Below are positions 10,117 through 18,553 of a DNA stretch of 64,000 nt, piece by piece; position 1 is the stretch's first letter, and every line of letters begins with the position of its first letter. Source of the stretch: Lentibacillus saliphilus (GTDB lineage Bacteria > Bacillota > Bacilli > Bacillales > Amphibacillaceae); contig NZ_JABJXD010000005.1 of the NCBI RefSeq assembly GCF_019093865.1, forward strand, positions 1 through 64,000, in the 5' to 3' direction. The position numbers were made by a program, and so were the translations under genes. A model generated the notes under the pieces. It ran no database searches and was not told where the DNA came from. It worked only from the letters and a program-made list of their open reading frames with translations.

Positions 10117-10902
10117 ATGACGTTACGATTTAGTGTATTGGCCTCGGGAAGTACGGGCAATGCCTTTTATATAGAATCAGACCAAACCAAACTACTCGTT
10201 GACGCCGGTTTAAGCGGCAAGAAAATGGACAGGCTGTTCAGCGAGATTCACGTGAATCCATCAGAGCTTTCAGGCATTCTCGTTACCCATGAGCATAGTG
10301 ATCACATTAAAGGGCTCGGTATCATCGCCCGTAAATATAATTTACCGATTTACGCCAATGAACGGACATGGAACGCAATGGATGGCATGATTGGCAAGCT
10401 GACCCCTGATCAGAAGTTCCATTTTGGGGTAGAAGAAGTGAAGACATTTGGCGACATTGATGTAGAATCATTCGGTGTGTCACATGATGCTGCTGATCCA
10501 ATGTTCTTCACCTTTCATAAGGATGGAAAAAAAGTCGCTCTCGTGACAGACCTCGGCTATGTATCTGATCGCATTAAAAAAACGGTCGAACACGCTGACG
10601 CCTATGTATTCGAAGCCAATCACGACGTATCGATGCTCCGAATGGGTCGTTACCCGTGGAGTGTAAAACGCCGTATTCTCGGCGATTCCGGTCACGTATC
10701 TAATGAAGACTGTGGCCTCGCCCTCTGTGATATTATCGGAAATGAAACAGAACGTATTTATTTAGCCCATTTAAGTCAAGATAATAACATGAAGGATCTC
10801 GCACAGATGTCTGTACAATCTATACTACAAGAACGGGGCATTACAACTGACCTCATCGTAACAGACCCAAACAGCCCAACACCGATCTATGATGTGAGCT
10901 GA
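10117..10902 (+). CDS. walJ: metallo-beta-lactamase fold hydrolase WalJ (YycJ)
   Basis: A cytoplasmic MBL-fold protein of about 261 residues, usually part of the wal operon. It has SGSTGNA near the N-terminus, the metal motif [29 protein letters not shown] and a late histidine in GDSGHVSNE, all typical of the YycJ/VicX group, for which exonuclease-like activity has been proposed. I chose the ATG over a GTG nine bases upstream because CGGAG sits at a good distance from the ATG. It is the last tightly packed gene of the operon; a repeat array separates it from the HtrA-type gene. Confidence 0.93.
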   Translation: MTLRFSVLASGSTGNAFYIESDQTKLLVDAGLSGKKMDRLFSEIHVNPSELSGILVTHEHSDHIKGLGIIARKYNLPIYANERTWNAMDGMIGKLTPDQKFHFGVEEVKTFGDIDVESFGVSHDAADPMFFTFHKDGKKVALVTDLGYVSDRIKKTVEHADAYVFEANHDVSMLRMGRYPWSVKRRILGDSGHVSNEDCGLALCDIIGNETERIYLAHLSQDNNMKDLAQMSVQSILQERGITTDLIVTDPNSPTPIYDVS

Positions 10903-10945
10903 TAGGTGAGTCGGGCGCGGCCAGGCTGTGGCGTGAGGGGCGTGA

Positions 10946-11113
10946 AATCGGCGGGACTGCGCGAGGAATCGGCGAGATTGCGCTGGTCATCGGCGGGACC
11001 GTGTGAGGAATCGGCAGGAGTGCGTGAGAAATCGGCGGAGTTGCGCAGGAAATCGGCGAGATCGCGCTAGGAATCGGCGGAACTGCGTCGGAAATCGGCA
11101 GGACCGCGTATCC
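10946..11113. repeat. eight-copy 21-bp tandem array between walJ and htrA
   Basis: Eight contiguous units with an exact 21-base period begin with AATCGG (second position variants only), consensus AATCGGCGGGACTGCGCGAGG. Copies differ at several positions but never in length. The period is a multiple of three, so long spurious frames cross it on the minus strand with an RRFLT-like heptad; these lack ribosome binding sites. No unique spacers occur, so it is not a CRISPR. Function unknown. Confidence 0.9.
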
Positions 11114-11261
11114 CACTCGCTAATAGGCCTGTAAGCACGCCTTTTACCCGCAAAATGATTCCGCGCGAAAGACGATCTGTAGTTGTTATTGCTCAAACCG
11201 ATCATATGATGTAAGTAACGGGTGTCATGTCTGTTGAGATGTTTGAGAGGGTGAGTAGGAA

Positions 11262-12482
11262 ATGGGCTATTATAATGATGATGGATCACATCACGATCGA
11301 AGACGACCAGGTCGTGGGCGTTATTTATTTTTATTTGGCATCGTAATTGGTGTCTTACTCGTGATCTTAATTTCGCCATCTATTGGCAACAACATGTTTA
11401 ATCAGGGTGTATCTGATGATCGTTCGAATGAGCAGGTGGCAGATCAGTCTGATTCAGAGCATGTGCCTGAGAACATCAATCGCGAAATCACGTATGACGT
11501 AAACACGAAAATTACTGAGGTTGTGAAGCACGTGTCACCGACAGTTGTTGGCGTCATTAACATCCAACAGCAGGATGGTTTTTGGAATCAGCAGATGGAA
11601 GGCAGTGAGGCGGGTACAGGCTCAGGTGTTATTTACAAGCTTGAAGGCGGTACCGCATATATTGTGACGAACCATCATGTGATTGAAGGGGCTGACACGG
11701 TCGAAATCGTGCTGTCGGACGAAACACATCTGGAGGCCGCCATTGTGGGCAGTGATTTGTTTTCTGATTTAGCGGTGCTGAAAATGGACAGCGACCTGAT
11801 TGAACAAGCCATTGCAATCGGTTCATCGGAAAGTGTAAAGGTTGGAGAGCCAGCCATTGCGATCGGTAACCCGCTCGGTATGGCTTTTTCCGGCTCGGTG
11901 ACACAAGGCGTGATTAGTGGCAAGCAGCGGACGATTCCACAGGACTTTAATATGGACGGGCGTCCCGATTGGCAAGCTGAGGTTATTCAAACGGATGCAG
12001 CGATTAACCCAGGGAATAGCGGTGGTGCGCTTATTAACATTGAAGGTCAGCTCATTGGCATCAATTCAATGAAAATTAGCCAATCCAATGTTGAAGGAAT
12101 TGGTTTCGCCATTCCGATTGACAGTGCCTTGCCAATCATAAAGGAGCTTGAGGAAAAAGGCGACGTGACACGGCCTTACATGGGTGTCGAGCTTTATTCA
12201 CTTGAAGAAGTGCCCCAAGCCGAATGGCAAACAACGTTAAGACTGCCAACAGATGTGGAAGGCGGTGTTTACATCTGGTCTGTCGAACGCTTATCGCCAG
12301 CTGACCAAGCCGGCCTGCAGCAGCTTGATGTCATCGTTGCCCTCGATGATAAACCTGTGACGAACATCATTGAGTTACGTAAAATTCTTTATCAGGAAAA
12401 AGAAATTGGTGATGATGTCAAGGTGACGTATTATCGTGACGGAGAGCGGCAGGAAAAGACGATGAAGCTAGGTGTCCAATAA
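11262..12482 (+). CDS. HtrA-type membrane serine protease with PDZ domain (YycK/HtrC-like)
   Basis: A 406-residue DegP/HtrA-family quality-control protease facing outside the membrane. Its short basic cytoplasmic N-terminus is followed by one helix (about residues 22-40) and a trypsin-like domain with catalytic H139 (TNHHVIEG), D169 (FSDLAVLKMD) and S253 (NPGNSGGAL). A single PDZ domain (about 300-400) contains PADQAGLQQLDVIVALDDK. The ATG follows GAGAGGGTGAG. It lies downstream of walJ in the order usual for Bacillus, where the orthologue is yycK/htrC. A 21-bp repeat array fills the gap before it, and an intrinsic terminator follows. Confidence 0.93.
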   Translation: MGYYNDDGSHHDRRRPGRGRYLFLFGIVIGVLLVILISPSIGNNMFNQGVSDDRSNEQVADQSDSEHVPENINREITYDVNTKITEVVKHVSPTVVGVINIQQQDGFWNQQMEGSEAGTGSGVIYKLEGGTAYIVTNHHVIEGADTVEIVLSDETHLEAAIVGSDLFSDLAVLKMDSDLIEQAIAIGSSESVKVGEPAIAIGNPLGMAFSGSVTQGVISGKQRTIPQDFNMDGRPDWQAEVIQTDAAINPGNSGGALINIEGQLIGINSMKISQSNVEGIGFAIPIDSALPIIKELEEKGDVTRPYMGVELYSLEEVPQAEWQTTLRLPTDVEGGVYIWSVERLSPADQAGLQQLDVIVALDDKPVTNIIELRKILYQEKEIGDDVKVTYYRDGERQEKTMKLGVQ

Positions 12483-12492
12483 TGATTAAATT

Positions 12493-12536
12493 AAAAAGGC
12501 GATGTGACAAATGATTTTGTTACAATCGCCTTTTTT
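12493..12536 (+). terminator. terminator after the htrA-type gene
   Basis: AAAAAGGCGATTGT-like arms (AAAAGGCGATGTGAC and GTTACAATCGCCTTTT) form a long stem followed by a T-rich tract. Confidence 0.85.
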
Positions 12537-12545
12537 GTATATACA

Positions 12546-12725
12546 TATGTGGATGGTAAAAGGATCAGGAAACACTTTAGTTATACACAGCCTCCTGTGG
12601 ATATACTGGATAACCCAATATATTGTGTTCACATGTTCAATGAAACACAAAATATCTGCGAACGTTTGTGCATATGTTGATAACTTTGTGGAAAACGTAG
12701 GGGCAACATATGATCTTATGGATAA
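12546..12725. promoter_or_regulatory. DnaA-box cluster downstream of the htrA-type gene
   Basis: TTATACACA at 12581-12589 fits the DnaA box TTATNCACA exactly. Three 8-of-9 matches follow: TGTGGATAT (12596), TGTGCATAT (12667) and TGTGGAAAA (12687), with weaker copies such as TGTGGATGG (12547) and TGGATAA sequences around. The region has no gene. In B. subtilis a DnaA-box cluster that modulates replication initiation is known in the yydA-yycS interval close to rlmH, so the location fits a conserved role. The role is inferred. Confidence 0.65.
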
Positions 12726-12740
12726 TTGGAAATGTTCGCG

Positions 12741-13109
12741 TCACTTCCGGTGATGCTGAAACAACACTAACAGGAGTATCATCATGACAATATCTAGTCG
12801 CGATTCAAACAGAAATGGAAGAAGGCCTTGTGTCAGTAAAACAGGAAGTTTCGTGAAATATAAGGCTGCAATCATAATGAAGATGAGTGGTGCAGCTGCT
12901 TGTTTAACATAAAGATGGGCCGCAATAAGCGCACCACATGCAATTTCGATCAGCGCAACAATGAATAATGTTTGTACGGCATAAGGCACGTTCAGACTCA
13001 TAAAAATTCCTTGAAATTCTTCGACGACCAGCTTCATCATGCCAGACGTAATAAACACAATGGCCACAGCATAACGGTTCCAGCGCATAACAGGCATGTA
13101 CAGCTTCAA
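12741..13109 (-). CDS. DoxX-like integral membrane protein
   Basis: A 122-residue protein with four predicted membrane helices (about 11-30, 42-65, 70-88, 98-117). The early RYAVAIVFITSGMMKL motif and the GALIAAHL and LPFLFESRLDIVMM segments resemble the DoxX/DoxD family. Some DoxX proteins take part in thiosulfate or quinone-linked redox chemistry, but the substrate here cannot be told. The gene is convergent with htrA and divergent from the ABC exporter. The start follows GGGGGTGATG on the minus strand. It is a stand-alone gene. Confidence 0.7.
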   Translation of the reverse strand: MKLYMPVMRWNRYAVAIVFITSGMMKLVVEEFQGIFMSLNVPYAVQTLFIVALIEIACGALIAAHLYVKQAAAPLIFIMIAALYFTKLPVLLTQGLLPFLFESRLDIVMMILLLVLFQHHRK

Positions 13110-13478
13110 ATCATCACCCCCAATGGCTATGGTGATTTTAAAAAATAGGTATGACTCATCATATGCAGGGAGATGGACAAACTTGCCCTGTTTATGAGCT
13201 CGAGGTGGTTTTTTTTAGGTGAGAAGACGTCGTATGGATTAGGAAAAAGCGCTTCCTTCAAAGAGGGGGTTGCTGGTAACGGGTAGAATGGCTATTGAGC
13301 GGATGAATAACTGCTAAAAGAATAGAATTGCTAATCAGCGTGACGAGCGACTGATAGAGGGACTTGAACACCCGTTTCGAATAAAAGGCATGAACATTGC
13401 CACACAAGCCGATTAAAACTATAATCATAGTCAATGATGCCAATCATGACCACTATCAAAGAAGGACGTGCTTTACAT
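13110..13478. other. intergenic region between divergent doxX-like and ABC exporter genes
   Basis: About 370 bases without a convincing gene. It must hold the promoters of both divergent genes. An AGAAGGA ribosome binding site for the exporter lies near its end. No repeat or strong dyad was found. Confidence 0.4.
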
Positions 13479-15194
13479 ATGCTCAAACGCTTTTTCTCTT
13501 ATTACCGGCCACATCGCCGTTTATTTATCATTGATTTTACGAGTGCAGTAATCGTGGCAATTTTTGAACTGTTTTTCCCGCTTGCGGTGCAGTATTTCAT
13601 CGACGACCTTATACCGGGCGGAGAATGGAATGTGATCATCACGGTTAGCGTCTTGCTCTTGCTCGTTTACTTGCTTAGTACGGGCCTACAATATGTCGTG
13701 ACGTATTGGGGGCATAAGCTCGGAACCAATATCGAGACGGACATGCGTGAAGAGCTATTTCAGCACGTGCAGAAGCAGTCGTATCGGTATTTTGATAATA
13801 CGAAGACCGGTCATGTTATGAGCCGCTTTACGAATGATTTATTTGAGATTGGCGAGCTCGCCCACCATGGACCAGAGGATTTATTTATCGCAGCGATGAC
13901 TTTTTTCGGGGCGTTTGCCATTATGTTTACGATCAATTTCAAGCTCGCAGTCATCATTTTAATCGCCGCACCCGTGCTAATTTTTCTTATTACGTACAGC
14001 AATATTAAAATGAGTAAGGCGTGGCGCAATATGTATCGGGACATTGCTGATGTGAATGCCCGTGTGGAAGATGCAGTTTCAGGTGTGCGCGTCGTACAAT
14101 CATTCACGAACGAAGCATTTGAAATCAATCGTTTCACAGAAAATAACTATCGCTTCCGTAGCGCTAAGCTCGGCGCATACCGCGTCATGGCGTTCGTAAA
14201 CTCAAATATTTACATGCTTATGCGACTCGTGACACTTCTTGTCCTTGTCGTTGGTGCTTATTTGAGCTTCCAAGGTGAATTGAGCTATGGTGAATTTGTG
14301 TTGTTCGTGTTGTTTGTGAACGTTCTATTTAAGCCTATTGAAAAAATCAGTGCGCTGTTAGAGCTGTATCCGAAAGGGATGGCTGGATTCAAGCGCTTTA
14401 CGGAAATGATTGATCAAGCGCCAGATGTCAACGACCGCCCGGATGCAAAGGCTGTTGCTCATTTAAGCGGCGATATCCAGTTCCAGAATGTGACCTTTGG
14501 CTATGAAAAAACACAAAAGCCTGTTTTAAACGATATTAGTTTTAACGTTAAAGCAGGCGAAACGATTGCATTTGTCGGACCATCCGGTGCTGGTAAAACG
14601 ACGATTAGCGCACTCATTCCACGCTTTTATGACGTAATGGACGGCAGCATCTCGATTGACGGCATGGATGTCCGCGATATGACGAAGCACTCGTTGCGCA
14701 GTCAAATTGGTATCGTCCAACAGGATGTATTTTTGTTTACCGGAACGTTACGGGAAAATATCGCCTATGGCAAGCTTGACGCGACCGACGCAGAAATCGA
14801 ACATGCCGCACGTCAAGCCCATATGGAAGCCTTTATTAACGAGCTACCTGATGGATATGAGACACAAGTCGGGGAGCGCGGCCTTAAGCTCTCAGGTGGT
14901 CAAAAGCAGCGGATCGCGATTGCCCGGATGTTTTTGAAAAACCCACCGATCCTCATTCTTGATGAAGCAACATCGGCTTTAGATACAGAAACAGAAATGA
15001 TTATTCAGAAGGCGCTAAACGAACTCGCCAAAGACCGGACAACACTCATCATCGCTCACAGACTGGCGACGATCAAAAACGCCGACCGAATTATGGTCGT
15101 CACAAAGGATGGCATCGAGGAAGAAGGCAGCCACGAACAGCTCCTAACACGCAATGGCATCTTCGCCCAGCTGCATCGTATTCAGATGCAGTAG
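13479..15194 (+). CDS. homodimeric ABC exporter, permease-ATPase fusion
   Basis: A 571-residue type IV ABC exporter of the MsbA/Sav1866/LmrA kind. Six membrane helices occupy about residues 1-310, and the ATPase domain has Walker A GPSGAGKTT, Q loop IGIVQQDVFLF, signature LSGGQKQRIAIARM, Walker B ILILDEATSALD and switch IIAHRLATI. I prefer the ATG coding MLKRFFSYYRP because AGAAGGA precedes it; an upstream in-frame ATG 15 codons earlier lacks a site. Such pumps export lipids or drugs; the substrate is unknown. It is transcribed alone and followed by a DnaA-box cluster. Confidence 0.9.
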   Translation: MLKRFFSYYRPHRRLFIIDFTSAVIVAIFELFFPLAVQYFIDDLIPGGEWNVIITVSVLLLLVYLLSTGLQYVVTYWGHKLGTNIETDMREELFQHVQKQSYRYFDNTKTGHVMSRFTNDLFEIGELAHHGPEDLFIAAMTFFGAFAIMFTINFKLAVIILIAAPVLIFLITYSNIKMSKAWRNMYRDIADVNARVEDAVSGVRVVQSFTNEAFEINRFTENNYRFRSAKLGAYRVMAFVNSNIYMLMRLVTLLVLVVGAYLSFQGELSYGEFVLFVLFVNVLFKPIEKISALLELYPKGMAGFKRFTEMIDQAPDVNDRPDAKAVAHLSGDIQFQNVTFGYEKTQKPVLNDISFNVKAGETIAFVGPSGAGKTTISALIPRFYDVMDGSISIDGMDVRDMTKHSLRSQIGIVQQDVFLFTGTLRENIAYGKLDATDAEIEHAARQAHMEAFINELPDGYETQVGERGLKLSGGQKQRIAIARMFLKNPPILILDEATSALDTETEMIIQKALNELAKDRTTLIIAHRLATIKNADRIMVVTKDGIEEEGSHEQLLTRNGIFAQLHRIQMQ

Positions 15195-15287
15195 TGGCGG
15201 TGGGCGTTTGAGTTGTAAGCTAATTCATGTTAAGCCAGTAGTGTTATCACCAAGTGGACAAGAATCACCTATACAAAAATAAATGCG

Positions 15288-15333
15288 TCATCCACAGACT
15301 ATCCACAGATTTTTGTGCATAACCTGTGGATGA
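15288..15333. promoter_or_regulatory. compact DnaA-box cluster upstream of a lipoprotein gene
   Basis: Four boxes lie within 46 bases: TCATCCACA (15288), CTATCCACA (15299), TGTGCATAA (15314, the exact complement of TTATGCACA) and TGTGGATGA (15325). Two point each way, giving a roughly symmetric group about 90-140 bases before the lipoprotein start. It could titrate DnaA or link the lipoprotein gene to DnaA. Confidence 0.65.
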
Positions 15334-15426
15334 GTATTTTTTGTATAACTAAAAGGTGATTCTCAGCAAATTCTCAGAACAATCGTCTATACTAGAAATA
15401 GACATCAAGAGAAGGAGACATTTGAG

Positions 15427-15828
15427 ATGAAACAATTGATCATTGCAGTACTATTGCTTATTGTTATGACGCTGACCGCTTGTCAATCAGGAGAAACTGA
15501 AGGAGAATCGACCAACAATAACGATACCCTAGGCGAAACAAATGAGGCGGTTGATGATGCTGACGATGAAGCCGATCAAGAGACGAATGACGGTGAAGCA
15601 GAGGGGTTAGCAATTGAAGAAATGCCTGAATATGAAACGATTACGGCTCATATCGACCTTACTGGACTCAAGGCAAAAACAGTAGAGGACAACCCGTCAA
15701 AACGCATCATTATTTTCCAAAATGAGGCAGGGGCAGACACATACAAAACCATTTATATTAAAGATACAAATCGCCTAAAGCTCATCGAACTAGATGGCGG
15801 AGAGCTCTATAACGGTATCATAGACTAA
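15427..15828 (+). CDS. small acidic lipoprotein, unknown function
   Basis: A 133-residue lipoprotein precursor. The signal ends in the lipobox LTAC with the lipidated Cys at residue 19. A low-complexity acidic linker rich in Glu, Asp, Asn and Thr (about 22-62) resembles a wall-spanning spacer, and a compact C-terminal domain (about 68-133) follows, with ITAHIDLTGLKAKTVED. The start has AGAAGGAGACA upstream. The family is not recognised. A DnaA-box cluster lies in its upstream region and a strong hairpin follows the stop. Confidence 0.8.
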   Translation: MKQLIIAVLLLIVMTLTACQSGETEGESTNNNDTLGETNEAVDDADDEADQETNDGEAEGLAIEEMPEYETITAHIDLTGLKAKTVEDNPSKRIIIFQNEAGADTYKTIYIKDTNRLKLIELDGGELYNGIID

Positions 15829-15833
15829 TCAAA

Positions 15834-15866
15834 GCTGCGCACGTCCTAATACAGGACGTGCGCAGC
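15834..15866 (+). terminator. hairpin after the lipoprotein gene
   Basis: GCTGCGCACGTCCT and AGGACGTGCGCAGC form a perfect 14-bp stem with a five-base loop. Only a short T stretch (GGTGTTTT) follows, so termination may be partial. Confidence 0.6.
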
Positions 15867-15904
15867 GGTGTTTTGGCGGAATCTGCACAGTTTTCGCGTG
15901 CCTG

Positions 15905-16468
15905 TCACTCCCCGAAGTTTGTCACATCTTGTCGCCATTCAGACGCTAGAATGCCGTAAATGACATGGTCGACGTAATGATCATAGAGCCATTCAGCATC
16001 ACGAATCGTTCCTTCTTCTGTAAAACCGAGCCGCTCTGGAATAGCACGACTCTTGTGGTTGGCCACGGCTGCTCGAATTTCAACCCGATTAAAGTCCAGA
16101 TCATTAAAAGCATAATCAATTAGCTTTTCCACAACCCTCGTCATAATACCCTGCCCTTGATACTGGACGCCAATCCAATAACCAATTTTAGCAATCCGAT
16201 GTTGCGCATCAAGTTCGTTAAATCCAGTCACACCTGCAAGCTCACCTCGGTAAAAAATCCCTGCCGTAAGTCCCTTTTGATTGTTATATTGCTCGAAGCT
16301 CTGTTGAATAAATGCATCATACTGCTCAGGCCCGGTAATATAATCAACCCACGGCAACCATTCACGCAAATAATCCCGTGACTGATCAACAAGATTGTAT
16401 ATCGCCTCAGCCTCTGACATTTGAAACATTCGTACGACAATATCATCATCGACACGCACATTGAACAA
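15905..16468 (-). CDS. GNAT N-acetyltransferase, RimJ/RimL type
   Basis: A 187-residue acetyltransferase of the RimL/YdaF group, which transfers acetyl from acetyl-CoA to amino groups, for example on ribosomal proteins. Motif A appears as IGYWIGVQYQGQGIMTRVV (about 93-111), containing the CoA-binding QGQGI loop, then FNRVEIRAAVANHKSRAIPERLGF. The family usually has N-x-x-S-x-x-x-x-E-R-L-G-F, present here. The target is unknown. It is a single gene on the minus strand; the tandem array lies upstream. Confidence 0.88.
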   Translation of the reverse strand: MFNVRVDDDIVVRMFQMSEAEAIYNLVDQSRDYLREWLPWVDYITGPEQYDAFIQQSFEQYNNQKGLTAGIFYRGELAGVTGFNELDAQHRIAKIGYWIGVQYQGQGIMTRVVEKLIDYAFNDLDFNRVEIRAAVANHKSRAIPERLGFTEEGTIRDAEWLYDHYVDHVIYGILASEWRQDVTNFGE

Positions 16469-16557
16469 CCCGATCCCTCCAAACCATATGTATAAATAAA
16501 CATATTATAAAGCAATCAACCAGGCGTCGCAACCACAATCGTCCCCAGCTAAGTAGG

Positions 16558-16946
16558 ATAAGCGCAACGCCTCTTGCGTAACTAAGAATCCCCAGCTGAG
16601 CCGCATATATTGTAATTGCGCCGTATAAATTAAGAATCAACCGCATATCTATTGAAAACGCCGCATAAAGCCCAATTGCGCCGTATATATAAAAATTCAG
16701 CCGCATAACGACTAAAACGCACGCATATCCGGTGACCCGGCCGCATAAGCGCAACGCCTCTTGCATAACTAGGAATCTCCAGCTGAGCCGCATATATTGT
16801 AATTGCGCCGTATAAATTAAGAATCAACCGCATATCTAGTCAATGCGCCGCATATACCACAATCGAGCCGTATATATAAAATTTCAGCCGCATATCGGTC
16901 AATCCACACGCATAAACATCGATCGGGCCGCATATCTGCACCCTCG
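16558..16946. repeat. about 20-bp tandem array (GCCGCATAT units) with an internal 93-bp duplication
   Basis: From 16600 onward some 15 units begin GCCGCATA or GCCGTATA at intervals of about 19-21 bases, with variable AT-rich tails. A longer segment of about 93 bases is present twice, at 16558-16650 and 16745-16837, differing at only a few positions. There are no unique spacers. The short minus-strand frames across it have no ribosome binding sites and are products of the periodicity. Function unknown. Confidence 0.85.
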
Positions 16947-17074
16947 CCCCCCACGATTCCAAGAGCTACATATCCGTCACACCACTTCACAGAGCAAAAG
17001 GTAAGTCACCAACCATTGACCACTTCCCACTCAATCTCATTTGAATAACGACCCAGCAAAGGCGCAACCCCCAC

Positions 17075-17118
17075 AAAAAAAGCTCAAGCAGCCGAACATG
17101 CATCGACTGCTTGAGCTT
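17075..17118 (-). terminator. minus-strand intrinsic terminator without an obvious gene
   Basis: Read on the minus strand, AAGCTCAAGCAG and CTGCTTGAGCTT form a perfect 12-bp stem followed by a T run. No convincing minus-strand gene lies upstream, so it may be the remains of a lost gene or end an unannotated transcript. Confidence 0.65.
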
Positions 17119-17353
17119 ATATATCATATGGGGGAGATTTGTAATAATAGTATTACCTCTGCAAAACATATATAAACATGAATTTGAAAAAAAGTTTTGT
17201 GCCGCGTCCAACACATTCTAATTTTTGTAAGATTTCATCGTCCGTATTGACTGCGCTTAACACGTACCATCGTTTTGCGCGTCCCGAGCACAGCCCACAT
17301 TTTCTCAATTTCCGTCGTCATCATATTCTCTCTACCAGACACACAGATAACAC

Positions 17354-17382
17354 TTGACGCCGTATGAATCACCTTGTACAAT
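17354..17382 (+). promoter_or_regulatory. promoter of the pseudouridine operon
   Basis: TTGACG and TACAAT are separated by 17 bases, a near-consensus sigma-A promoter about 50 bases before the kinase start. The stretch after it contains AAACATAAGTT and AACTAAACAAAAGTTT, AT-rich inverted sequences that could bind a repressor. Confidence 0.7.
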
Positions 17383-17434
17383 TTAAACATAAGTTAAAAA
17401 ACTAAACAAAAGTTTACAAAAGGGTCGTGATGAC

Positions 17435-18553
17435 ATGTATCATAAACAATGGCACGCGATGAACGCGAATGAACAACATATTTATGAACTGATCAAAGAG
17501 GACCCGTACATTTCCCAGCAGACGCTTGCCGATAAGCTCGGCCGCTCACGCCCAGCCGTCGCCAACCTGATTTCAGGTATGGTGAAAAAAGGCTATATTA
17601 AAGGGAAAGCGTACGTCCTAAATGAACCACAACAAATGATTTGTATTGGTGGTGCCAATATCGATCGCAAATTTTACAGCAAAGCAGCGCTGCAACAAGG
17701 CACATCAAATCCGATTCGTTCAACGCAAAATGCTGGTGGGGTGGCCCGAAATATTGCTGAAAACCTCGGCCGACTTGGTTTGGACGTATCACTCTTAACC
17801 GCGAGTGGACAGGATTCCGATTGGACGTTGATCGAAGAAGCGTCGGCACCATACATGAGCCTGGCCCATGTCGCTCAGCTGCCCGACGTGTCGACAGGTG
17901 CTTACACAGCCGTTCTCGACGACGATGGCGAAATGGCAATCGCATTTGCCGATATGGACGTTTACGAGCAATTGACACCGGAATGGCTTCATAATCACAT
18001 GATGCTCATCACCCACGCATCATGCATCATGGCGGATTTGAACTGTCCAAAGGATACACTTGAACTGTTAACACAGACAGCCCGCACGCATCATGTGCCG
18101 CTCGTGCTCGTGACCGTATCCGCACCGAAAATGGACCGATTACCGTCGGACCTCACAGGTGTCACATGGCTCATTACAAATCGCGACGAATCTGAAGCGT
18201 ATTTTAATGAAACGATCACGTCCCATGAATCATGGGAGCGGGTCGTCAACAAATGGCTCGCCACCGGCATCGAGCATGTTGTCGTCACAAACGGATCAAA
18301 GGGTGCAATGTTTGCCAGTCAAAAAGAGGGCATCCAGCACATCCCGGCAGCCAATCCCGAAACAATCGTTGATGTCACCGGATCAGGTGACGCCTTTTCC
18401 GCAGCGTTGATTCATGCATGGCTCAAAGGCCTACCCCTGCAGCAGATCGGCAGGGCCGGCATCATCAACGCCACAAAAACATTGCAGTCACCACATACCG
18501 TTAGACAAGATTTAACAGAAACGCAATTACAAAAAGACATGGAGGCATTTTAA
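17435..18553 (+). CDS. HTH regulator fused to PfkB-family pseudouridine kinase
   Basis: A 372-residue two-part protein. Residues 5-60 are a winged helix-turn-helix (QQTLADKLGRSRPAVANLIS). Residues 68-370 are a ribokinase/PfkB kinase with the glycine-rich GGVARNIAENLGRLG and the C-terminal anion hole DVTGSGDAFSAAL. The pairing with psuG next door shows the substrate is pseudouridine, phosphorylated to pseudouridine 5'-phosphate. The HTH suggests that the enzyme also senses or regulates its operon. The stop is directly followed by the psuG ATG. The ATG has only a moderate AGGG site. Confidence 0.9.
   Translation: MYHKQWHAMNANEQHIYELIKEDPYISQQTLADKLGRSRPAVANLISGMVKKGYIKGKAYVLNEPQQMICIGGANIDRKFYSKAALQQGTSNPIRSTQNAGGVARNIAENLGRLGLDVSLLTASGQDSDWTLIEEASAPYMSLAHVAQLPDVSTGAYTAVLDDDGEMAIAFADMDVYEQLTPEWLHNHMMLITHASCIMADLNCPKDTLELLTQTARTHHVPLVLVTVSAPKMDRLPSDLTGVTWLITNRDESEAYFNETITSHESWERVVNKWLATGIEHVVVTNGSKGAMFASQKEGIQHIPAANPETIVDVTGSGDAFSAALIHAWLKGLPLQQIGRAGIINATKTLQSPHTVRQDLTETQLQKDMEAF

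Noticed and set aside
10853-11379. Long minus-strand frames across the 21-bp array encoding repeated Arg/Phe-rich heptads
   Set aside because: The 21-base period keeps any frame open; there is no ribosome binding site and the frames overlap walJ and the htrA start.
16558-16946. CRISPR array
   Set aside because: Units are contiguous with no unique spacers, are degenerate, and no cas gene is present.
16446-17214. Minus-strand frames of 67-115 codons across the GCCGCATAT array
   Set aside because: They result from repeat periodicity, lack ribosome binding sites and one crosses a terminator.
17235-17390. 51-codon minus-strand gene ending MVRVKRSQYGR
   Set aside because: No ribosome binding site, and it overlaps a near-consensus promoter for the opposite strand. 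An orphan terminator nearby keeps the possibility open.
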